Shown piece by piece: positions 57,392 through 64,000 of a stretch of DNA of 64,000 nt. Under the pieces are notes generated by a model. It had not been told where the DNA came from. It made no database searches and saw only the letters and a program-made list of their open reading frames with translations. The DNA lies in the NCBI GenBank assembly GCA_032622095.1, contig CP136068.1, positions 132,501,989-132,565,988 of the forward strand, written 5' to 3'. Position 1 is the stretch's first letter. Each line of letters starts with the position of its first letter. Position numbers and translations under genes: made by a program. Source of the stretch: Siphonodentalium dalli (Eukaryota; Mollusca; Scaphopoda; Gadilida; Siphonodentaliidae).

Positions 57392-57734
57392 TACTTTACT
57401 TTAGGCAATTTCGATTTATTTTATAACAGTATTATCTATATACATTGATAGTTATCTTGTCTTGACTTGTTCAAGTATTTAATGACAAATGAAAATGAAC
57501 ATTTGTGGAAATTGGTGACCTATGCCATGCGATTTCCGTTTCCGCGGTGACTATGTACCGGTGATCCATCGTGTGTTAAGCTGATTTGTGGTTGTATATA
57601 CATGTAGTTAAGTTTGGACAAAACTGCCACCACCATGCCCCTTTTTGATCAGTATACTAAAATTCGTTTTCACCCGGGGTAAATATTTTATTGTGAAAAC
57701 TGAGCTATAGCAGTTTTACTTGTGTGTGTGTGAT
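57392..57734. other. Non-genic stretch
   Basis: No supported feature; short CATGTAG and TG repeats only. Confidence 0.3.
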
Positions 57735-57900
57735 TATATAAGGATTAACTGTCATGTGGACTATTTTTATGGAGATGTAACCGTGAGGTAAGTGGACATA
57801 ACTTGTGTAAAACCCGAAGGGTTTTACATACAAGTTATGACCACTTACCTCACGGTTACATCTCCATAAAAATAGTCCACATGACAGTTAATCCTTATAT
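57735..57900. repeat. 166-bp near-perfect palindrome
   Basis: Arms of about 80 bp start ATATAAGGATTAACTGTCAT and end ATGACAGTTAATCCTTATAT; the centre is AAAACCCGAAGGGTTTT. Only about one substitution and a 2-bp indel separate the arms. It is not related to the other foldbacks in the window. Confidence 0.9.
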
Positions 57901-58350
57901 TTATATACATTTAGCGAAAAAGCCACTTTTGTAAATGTATTTAAATCGAAAAGTGTATCGTGACAAAAACAGCCCAAAATACCCAATAGCACCCTTGGCA
58001 AAAGTTAATAGGAACAATTTCTCTTCATATTGAAACCCGATGATGTATTAAGTCAATCCTGCGCGAGTCCAAATGCGCCCAAAACATTACGCGTTCGTCT
58101 TTCCAAACCCAATGACGTATCGATGGTGTTATGAGCTTGGTGTTATGAGCCGTTGCGCATTCACCGAGAAATAACTGCAACTAGCCACGTGGGCGCCGAC
58201 CAATCAGAATGCTGGATTTAGTGATGACAACACTTATATATATCTTTATTGCCTCCTATATGGAGAGATTATATTACACAACATAACAATTAATGGAGAA
58301 ATAGACTATACATATGTACACGGCCGGATAAATTTGAGAATATACAATCT
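57901..58350. other. Non-genic stretch
   Basis: No supported feature. Confidence 0.3.
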
Positions 58351-59228
58351 TTAGTAATTCTGTACTCCCTTCACAATGTTGCAGGCACGAAGAAGAAAGA
58401 CAGCAGCATCGACGATAAGGTCTCCAACATTAATCAAAGTATTTGATCTTTCGAGAATGTTTACGTTTCCTAGGAAAAGTGACGAAAGCTGCTCCCCCGA
58501 GAGGGAAGCTAAAAACTCGTACTGCTCTATACCCTGTATATCAATCACTCTTTCCCAGAATATATCGCGAAGACGAATCAACACTCCCGCACAGCACTCA
58601 AACGTTACATGTATAATTTCATTATTATATGTCAAGCCACATTGAGCGCAGCACAAGTTATTTGCATATGTGGTTTTGTTCAGGAGAAGTGCGAGATTAC
58701 GCAGTTCCCTTGAGCGATGGCGGTTCCGGGAATAGAGATACCAGACGTCCCATAGAGTGAGAGGGTCAGAGTGACATTGCGAGAAGAAAGACAGCTCAGG
58801 ATCGCTAGTAATACATTCCAAGCACTCTGCCCTGTAGCAGTTTTCAATTTGAGTTTTGACGAGGTTCTTCCATTCTTGTTTCCCTGGGAAAATCCCAGCG
58901 TCAAGGAAATCTAGAAGAAACACCAGAAGGTCGTATTTTTCAAGGAGTGGCATCACATCTGTTACGAATCCAAATGGTCGTTTGTCGAAAAGAATGTACT
59001 GGTGTGCCTTGAAAACGAAAGTTCCAGCGGAACCTGATGACCAATTGGAAGACGAATTAAGTTTCCGATGAAAGAAAGCTTTTTGATGTGGATTTCCTTC
59101 TCTATAGGTAACATTCCTAGAAGGCCCATCAGAAGAATAGGGGGCTCGTTAGAGCCACATCTAAAAATAGAATCTTTGGGTCTAAAATTGTTTGTACTAA
59201 AATATTCCCAAAACATCAAAAACCCCAA
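58351..59228 (-). pseudogene. C-terminal fragment of a LINE polyprotein
   Basis: Frame 59228-58962 contains LLGMLPIEKEIHIKKLSFIG and RLPIGHQVPLEL; after a stop and shift, frame 58956-58351 continues with LLEKYDLLVFLLDFLDAGIF, LALLLNKTTYANN and a Cys/His knuckle CAQCGLTYNNEIIHVTFEC, ending GVQNY. The same order is found at 42138-42960, so both are 5'-truncated copies of one LINE family. The polymerase itself is missing. The final region after the knuckle is intact for about 90 residues, longer than in many LINEs. Confidence 0.68.
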
Positions 59229-59390
59229 AAAAAATTCAAAAATTCAAAAATTTATTTTTTCCAAAAAATTTCAAAAACCCTAAAATTAATTTTTTCCACA
59301 AAAAAATTCAAAACCCCCAAATTATCCAAAAAAGAAAAAATTTCAAAACCCTCAAAATTATTTCTCTAAAAAAAAGTTTAAATAAAAAAT
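59215..59390 (+). repeat. Low-complexity CAAAAACCCC/AATTTTTT tract
   Basis: Imperfect repeats such as TTCAAAAACCC, CCCAAAAAAAATTC and TTTTTTCCA alternate over about 170 bp beside the LINE fragment. Confidence 0.6.
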
Positions 59391-60520
59391 TTATAACGAG
59401 TTTTTTCGGTTTCTGATAATCTCGATATTAAAATATCGAATGTTAAATTATTTGCGCGTAATATCTTTCGTTATTTTTTTGTTCAACCAATGTTTCAATG
59501 TATTTATTAATCGATGTTTAGAAATATCTTTATACCAATTATATGTGTATGGACAGTCGCTGTAATGTTGGACATTGTGACCAACGGTATGAATGCATAC
59601 ATTCCAGTGTTTAACGGACGCAGTTCATATAATTGTCATACCTGAAAATAGACACCATTACTTTTTACATAAATAATAAAGAGCGTTTATTCTTTACTTA
59701 TCTCTATATGAAGTTATTGAGTATATGACAGGCGTGTATTTTCGTCAATTATTGGAAGTATTGAAATGTACTATGTTGAATCCCTAACGGTCGAAAATTG
59801 TAAGGCGAAATTACAACCCCTCAGAATGAACTGTCATATTGAATGAATGATGATTTAATCTCAGCCATTTTTACATGGAACATGAGCGATGTACACTCAA
59901 TCACACACGCCACATTGGTGTTAACAATGTGTCTTTCACACCTTTGCTTTACCAAATGAATTCTATTATTTCCCCGGTCATAGCTATATGGTATTCAGAA
60001 AACAAATCGATTTAGAACAAAACGAGTTAGTATCAATTAAGGTTGATAAACTGTGTCATTCACGCTATAATTAGTTATCCATAAAACATGCATACATATT
60101 AAGTCAGGTCGTGAGACACTCAATTATACAAATTGCTTTGATCACATTGTTATAACAACATTACGTAATAACCCCTTATCACTCCAGTCACACTTACGAT
60201 CATTTTGTATGCCGAAAACTCCAGGTAGCACCGATGATGTAACATTATATCACTGCTATTGTACCAATTATAGGTTCAGACATGTTCCATGTTTAGAAAA
60301 ATAGATAATCTGCAGGTGTTCACTTGACAAGAGATTTTGTACACTCAATCACAGACCAACGTGATAATACCAGCCCACACCTAACCCCCAACATCCACCA
60401 AACACCTTCACATCACTTACCAAAACCAATAATGTTATAAGAACTGTAGGTTTTTATAATATTATAGCTTGCAGTGACATCCTGGTAATTCATTTACAAC
60501 AGCCATAACAAATGTTTACT
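59391..60520. other. Non-coding sequence preceding the Maverick genes
   Basis: No gene is found. This stretch probably includes the left terminal inverted repeat of the Maverick-like element, but its outer boundary cannot be placed because the other terminus is outside the window. TGTACACTCAATCACA occurs near 59890 and again near 60340. ATAAAGAGCGT is at 59676-59686. Confidence 0.45.
60436..60448 (+). promoter_or_regulatory. Upstream copy of a TATAAGAACTGTA motif
   Basis: The same 13 bases recur at 60530-60542, 94 bp downstream, just before the ATPase gene. This copy may be an alternative promoter or a decayed duplicate. Confidence 0.4.
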
Positions 60521-60525
60521 TATCA

Positions 60526-60542
60526 TGTATATAAGAACTGTA
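60526..60542 (+). promoter_or_regulatory. Probable TATA box of the Maverick gene block
   Basis: TGTATATAAGAACTGTA contains a consensus-like TATATAA about 50 bp upstream of the ATPase ATG. Position and sequence fit an RNA polymerase II core promoter. No cap site can be read with certainty. Confidence 0.5.
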
Positions 60543-60582
60543 TAGCTCCTAATAAATAGGACACAGTGAACACAAAAAAAAA

Positions 60583-61248
60583 ATGGGTCCAATTAACCAT
60601 AGCTCCATACCATTTGAACCTTGTTCTAGTATTTGCATCACCGGACCAACTGGTTCTGGTAAGACGAGATGGGTCTACAGATTCCTGCAAAATCTTAATG
60701 GAATGTATTCTAGAGATCCACCTAAGAAAATAATGTACTGTTACGGTATTTATCAAAATTTCTATGATGAAATTGAATCATCAATCGAAAATTTGGTCAT
60801 GCATCAAGGATTACCTACCCAAACAGAAATCGAAGAATTTGCTGACGGTAAACATAATATGTTAATATTAGACGACTTGATGCATCGCATTATTGACCAA
60901 AAAGAGATTGAAACACTATTTACGCAGCAAACTCATCATCGCTGTCTTTCGGTGCTGTTTATTTCACAAAATTTATACGCACAAGGCAAGGCTGCGAGAA
61001 CTATAGCCTTAAACACAGGATATCTAATTTTATTCAAAAATTTGAGGGATGGATCACAAATTTCCACATTGGGTAGACAATTGTATCCCGGTAAATCTAA
61101 AGTACTCATTGAGGCATACAAGGATTGTATGAAGAAACCATTTGCGTATCTTATAATAGATATGTCCCCTCACACTGAGGATAAATACAGGCTACGAACA
61201 GACGTGTTTCCCAACCAAGACCCTATAATTTACGTACCTACTACGTAA
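60583..61248 (+). CDS. A32/FtsK-like genome-packaging ATPase (Maverick)
   Basis: A 221-residue P-loop ATPase that in this class pumps the DNA genome into a capsid. The Walker A motif GPTGSGKT is at residues 21-28 and Walker B MLILDD at 93-98, followed by a sensor-type SVLFISQNLY at about 123-132. Size and order match the A32-type packaging ATPases of Mavericks and large DNA viruses. The start ATG follows an A-run and a probable TATA box. The next gene begins 40 bp after its stop. No breaks are present. Confidence 0.88.
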   Translation: MGPINHSSIPFEPCSSICITGPTGSGKTRWVYRFLQNLNGMYSRDPPKKIMYCYGIYQNFYDEIESSIENLVMHQGLPTQTEIEEFADGKHNMLILDDLMHRIIDQKEIETLFTQQTHHRCLSVLFISQNLYAQGKAARTIALNTGYLILFKNLRDGSQISTLGRQLYPGKSKVLIEAYKDCMKKPFAYLIIDMSPHTEDKYRLRTDVFPNQDPIIYVPTT

Positions 61249-61288
61249 TAAGAAGGGGACAGTATCGGAGCTGAGTCGCGACGATAAA

Positions 61289-61612
61289 ATGAGTCGATTA
61301 TTACGTAATGAGTTGAATTTTGTCAGACTATTGGCATCAACCCAATCAAGATCTCAACGAAACGCATTATTGACATCGATAACTAATAATCAGTTGAAAG
61401 TTCTGGTTGAAATTACGATCAATTTACTACATGATAGTTTAACAGTTACAGTTCAACAAAAAGCTAAATTACGGCGATATAAATCATTTTATATATTCTT
61501 GAGTGATAAATCTGTGAGTTTGTTGAGGAAAAGAAAAAGTGTGAATAATCACTCAACCGCCATTACTTTGATGTTGAACATCGTTGAACCTAAATTGAAA
61601 CAGTTTTTGTGA
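61289..61612 (+). CDS. Small basic protein of the Maverick block, function unknown
   Basis: A 107-residue, strongly basic, mostly helical protein with Arg/Lys-rich patches (KAKLRRYKSF, LLRKRKS) and no membrane segment. Similar short basic proteins commonly sit beside the ATPase or capsid genes in invertebrate Mavericks; I recall no proven role. DNA binding or core packing is an inference. Its TGA stop overlaps the ATG of the next gene by one base (TGATG), so the two may be co-translated or made by reinitiation. Confidence 0.6.
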   Translation: MSRLLRNELNFVRLLASTQSRSQRNALLTSITNNQLKVLVEITINLLHDSLTVTVQQKAKLRRYKSFYIFLSDKSVSLLRKRKSVNNHSTAITLMLNIVEPKLKQFL

Positions 61613-61980
61613 TGGAGTCTGTGAAGAAAACTGTTTTGATCCCGTATGAAAGATATATGAGGTACACTGAAAAAAGTGAACACAAAAAAGTTTCATCGGA
61701 GTCTAACATTGAACACAGCGACATTTCGGCAAACAATAGTACCCCTTCCGATGAAATGGATAAAGAAATGGACCCGATGAATAATCAGATTGTTAATACA
61801 GTTCAAACCACTGAACCTCAGGATGCAATCCAAAAATCAGAAGTTAACACATCGAAAAAGACACGTACCAAGCAAAGAAAAAAGAAAATAAGAGGAGTTA
61901 AGCGTGAAATATCTAGACCTCCTGGTATAATCGCCGGTAAGCTGACCAAGATAAAGAAGAAACGTTGGCTATCACTGTGA
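61612..61980 (+). CDS. Small lysine-rich protein of the Maverick block, function unknown
   Basis: A 122-residue protein starting at ATG 61612. The N-terminus (KKTVLIPYERYMRY) is followed by a polar, Ser/Glu/Asn-rich low-complexity middle and a strongly basic tail near residues 84-118 (KKTRTKQRKKKIRG and KLTKIKKKRW), which looks like a nuclear-localisation or nucleic-acid-binding segment. No domain is recognised. The integrase ATG lies 5 bp after its stop. It could be a core, scaffold or regulatory protein. Confidence 0.55.
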   Translation: MESVKKTVLIPYERYMRYTEKSEHKKVSSESNIEHSDISANNSTPSDEMDKEMDPMNNQIVNTVQTTEPQDAIQKSEVNTSKKTRTKQRKKKIRGVKREISRPPGIIAGKLTKIKKKRWLSL

Positions 61981-61985
61981 ACAAT

Positions 61986-63095
61986 ATGGCCGATTGGAAA
62001 GATTATTTGAGTTCAATTTATTTTAATCCGGGTCACCCCGCATCGTACTCAGGAGCTACAAAGTTGCATCAGACTGTAAAATCTGAAAATAAGCACAACA
62101 TTTCCAAGCGCGAGATTGTGACGTGGCTACAAAATCATGAAAGTTATTCCCTGACAAAAAGTGTTAGACGAAAATTCCCGAGGTCTCGTGTTATTGTAAA
62201 CGCTTCTGACAGTCAATGGGATGGAGACCTCATGGATATGAATGATGTTTCCAAAGACAACGACAATTACACCTACGTGTTAGTAATGATTGACATTTTT
62301 TCTAGGAAGTTATGGTGTGAAGCTATAAAGAGGAAAACTGCAATTAATGCGATCAATGCTATGAAACATATATTTGAAGGTGGAAGAACCCCGCGCGTCC
62401 TCCGAACGGATCGCGGTTCGGAGTTCACAAACAAACGGGTCAAAAGTTACCTAAAGGGTCTTCATATATCTCAAATTTTTACTCAAAACGAAATGAAAGC
62501 CAATTATTCGGAACGGGTCATAAAAACTATAAAGCAGAAGATTTCGCGTTATATGATAAAGCATAATAATGCTAGATATATCGACATTCTACAAGATATT
62601 GTGAAAAGTTATAACCATACAATACATCGTTCGTTAGGCACCACCCCTGACTCCATAACTGTTGAGAATGAAGATGAGTCTCGTCTCGATCAGTGGTTAA
62701 TAAGACAGAAGGGAGGTGTTAAAAGTAAATTGAAGAAAAAGTTCAAATACAATGTAAATGATATTGTTAGAATATCACACACCAAAGCAGTTTTTGACCG
62801 AGAATATTCTCAGAAATGGACTGGAGAGTTGTTCAAAGTGACTAAGAGGTTTTACAGGCAGAACATATCCTTGTATACATTGACAGATTTCTTGGATGAA
62901 AACATTGAGGGTGCTTTCTACGAGTCAGAACTTCAGGGGGTGCGCGTTGATGACGAAACAGTTTACAGAATAGATAAAATTGTCAAAAAGAGGAAACGAA
63001 AGGGTCAAACTGAAGTCCTGGTGCACTGGCATTCATGGCCTGACAAATTTAATTCATGGATTTTAGAGTCTGATGTCGACAGATATCAAAATTAA
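61986..63095 (+). CDS. Retroviral-type (DDE) integrase with C-terminal chromodomain (Maverick)
   Basis: A 369-residue integrase (start ATG 61986) that would join the element's linear DNA ends to the host chromosome. The N-terminal region (about 14-70) has the GHPASYSG…WLQNHESYSL text seen before the catalytic core of Maverick integrases. Catalytic residues: D81 (WDGDLMDM), D142 (RTDRGSEF) and, with about 33 residues between, E176 (NYSERVIKTIK). A basic SH3-like segment follows at about 245-305. The C-terminal chromodomain (about 313-366) has VYRIDKIVKKRKRKG…VLVHWHSWPDKFNSWI, with the aromatic positions that bind methylated histone tails in this fold. Such chromodomains may direct integration to particular chromatin. 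No disruption is seen. Confidence 0.92.
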   Translation: MADWKDYLSSIYFNPGHPASYSGATKLHQTVKSENKHNISKREIVTWLQNHESYSLTKSVRRKFPRSRVIVNASDSQWDGDLMDMNDVSKDNDNYTYVLVMIDIFSRKLWCEAIKRKTAINAINAMKHIFEGGRTPRVLRTDRGSEFTNKRVKSYLKGLHISQIFTQNEMKANYSERVIKTIKQKISRYMIKHNNARYIDILQDIVKSYNHTIHRSLGTTPDSITVENEDESRLDQWLIRQKGGVKSKLKKKFKYNVNDIVRISHTKAVFDREYSQKWTGELFKVTKRFYRQNISLYTLTDFLDENIEGAFYESELQGVRVDDETVYRIDKIVKKRKRKGQTEVLVHWHSWPDKFNSWILESDVDRYQN

Positions 63096-63134
63096 TAAGA
63101 GCAAGCTATCCGAGGGGGGGAAACCATTACAATC

Positions 63135-63332
63135 ATGAATAATAGAACAGATACCTTGACGAATATGTTTCAAACAGAACGCGGTCGTCTACATATGAAT
63201 CTCCTTAAATGGATAGGAATTACGATTATGGTAATAACTCTGTCACTACCGGTTATAATAGTTCCAAAGAAGATACCACGTCAGACGGGGGACTATGAAT
63301 TACGGCATACGAACGAGTCACGCCCCCCATGA
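63135..63332 (+). CDS. Small single-span membrane protein of the Maverick block
   Basis: A 65-residue protein with an N-terminal polar region, one hydrophobic span at about residues 23-45 (LLKWIGITIMVITLSLPVII) and a short basic tail. Its 3' end overlaps the next gene by 38 bp in another frame. Tiny membrane proteins are frequent in these elements; the role is unknown. Confidence 0.45.
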   Translation: MNNRTDTLTNMFQTERGRLHMNLLKWIGITIMVITLSLPVIIVPKKIPRQTGDYELRHTNESRPP

Positions 63333-63576
63333 TTACGAACAACACCCCTGTGGGTTCGTGAAAAAGTGGACAATACGATCAAACATTACTGTTACATTAT
63401 GTAATAATCAAGGGCGCATTTATACACGCATTAGGCGAGTTGTGAATAACACTCCCGCGATTATAAGTATTCCGTATAACCAGTGGTCTGCCTTCAAGTA
63501 TATATTCAGTGATGTTGATAAAACTATAAGAGAAGAGATGAACATTGATTCTCATTTGAAACAAAATAGAAACTAG
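63295..63576 (+). CDS. Small protein resembling the PC4/p15 single-stranded DNA-binding fold (candidate)
   Basis: A 93-residue protein. Residues about 26-80 read as two or three beta strands (WTIRSNITVTLCNNQGRIYT, RIRRV), then IISIPYNQWSAFKYIFSDVD and KTIREE. The order strands, then an (I/L)-x-(I/L)-x3-QW box and a short helix with acidic end is that of the PC4/p15 transcription-coactivator domain, which binds single-stranded DNA. This is by pattern only. It may serve transcription or replication of the element. Its ATG lies inside the end of the membrane-protein gene, and the next gene begins 5 bp after its stop. Confidence 0.45.
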   Translation: MNYGIRTSHAPHDYEQHPCGFVKKWTIRSNITVTLCNNQGRIYTRIRRVVNNTPAIISIPYNQWSAFKYIFSDVDKTIREEMNIDSHLKQNRN

Positions 63577-63580
63577 TCAT

Positions 63581-64000
63581 ATGGATAATTATTATCTGTA
63601 CCTGACTAGCGACGATTCCATAGATAAATATCCAGATAATCGTCCTCTCGACTTCACAATAGAGTTACCTGGTGTATTAATATTGGAAGGGGCGTGGTTA
63701 TGTTGTTTGAAAGACATAAACATAACTGACCATATAGACACGGATTTATTATATATTTGTTCGGACATATGTGGAGAATCAATAGCCTGCGACACATCAT
63801 ACCCCATCCTCCGGGTTATAAAGAGAGACACACGTGATACGGGTCATTGGCGGAGTTTTGAGCACTCATTCTACATAAACGTAAGACAGGATAAACTTCA
63901 GCGTCTCAGGATTTTTATAAGAGGCGATAAACTTTCTAAAATAAATGCAGAAAAAAGAGTGACCTGTACACTACATCTGAAGAAGAAACATGTCGATCAC
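63581..64000 (+). CDS. N-terminal part of a probable virion-associated protein (Maverick), cut by the window edge
   Basis: Open for all 140 codons from ATG 63581 to the right edge. The N-terminus (MDNYYLYLTSDDSIDKYPDN, then DFTIELPGVLILEGAW and CLKDI) has the layout of a protein family repeatedly found in invertebrate Mavericks, whose beta-rich N-terminus suggests a minor capsid (penton-like) or capsid-associated protein. That role is an inference from family layout and gene neighbourhood. The C-terminal part is not visible. Confidence 0.45.
   Translation, partial: MDNYYLYLTSDDSIDKYPDNRPLDFTIELPGVLILEGAWLCCLKDINITDHIDTDLLYICSDICGESIACDTSYPILRVIKRDTRDTGHWRSFEHSFYINVRQDKLQRLRIFIRGDKLSKINAEKRVTCTLHLKKKHVDH

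Larger units (their letters stand above)
60425..64000 (+). mobile_element. Left part of a Maverick/Polinton-like (adintovirus-like) element
   Basis: Seven same-strand genes are packed over 3.4 kb: packaging ATPase, two small basic proteins, integrase with chromodomain, membrane protein, PC4-like candidate and a probable virion-associated protein. A DNA-packaging ATPase next to a retroviral-type integrase defines Mavericks/Polintons, giant self-replicating transposons thought to be able to make virus particles. None of the complete genes has an internal stop or shift, so the copy looks young. DNA polymerase B, protease and main capsid genes should follow to the right. The left boundary is approximate. 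Confidence 0.85.

Overview
This is a window of AT-rich, repeat-dominated animal nuclear DNA. The best clues to its source are two intronless, divergent Cys-loop receptor genes, several non-LTR retrotransposon remnants and many foldback elements. This combination fits a lophotrochozoan, most likely a mollusc, but that placement is an inference and no species can be named. No rRNA, confident tRNA, CRISPR or bacterial operon signal was seen.

Layout. At 1-6 kb there is one receptor gene on the minus strand (2083-3360), preceded by a palindrome and a TTAA-flanked MITE. At 6-22 kb lie a relic of a LINE C-terminus, a 375-bp tandem repeat, a foldback of GTCGTGGCCACGAC units, a 900-bp tandem duplication and several MITEs. 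The second receptor gene is at 22247-23611 (minus). At 24-30 kb are MITEs, some built around a shared long-hairpin module. A 5'-truncated LINE with a readable reverse transcriptase lies at 30.66-33.27 kb. At 33-46 kb are tandem foldbacks, MITEs, a Helitron-like element and a second LINE fragment. A 58-bp satellite array fills 46.03-49.44 kb. At 50-57.4 kb a decayed LINE (minus strand) carries two nested MITEs; an AT minisatellite and another hairpin MITE follow. A 166-bp palindrome and a third LINE fragment lie at 57.7-59.2 kb.

From about 60.4 kb to the right edge is the left part of a Maverick/Polinton-like giant transposon (adintovirus-like). Seven intact same-strand genes are packed with almost no spacing: an A32/FtsK-like packaging ATPase, two small basic proteins, a retroviral-type integrase with a C-terminal chromodomain, a one-span membrane protein, a PC4-like candidate and the start of a probable virion-associated protein cut by the window edge. 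The integrase would handle integration and the ATPase genome packaging. The polymerase, protease and main capsid genes expected of the class would lie to the right, outside the window.

The most interesting points are the intact Maverick gene block with a duplicated promoter motif, a hairpin module shared by two MITE families with different ends and target sites, nested insertions whose removal rejoins a LINE reading frame, and receptor genes lacking several canonical nicotinic-receptor residues.
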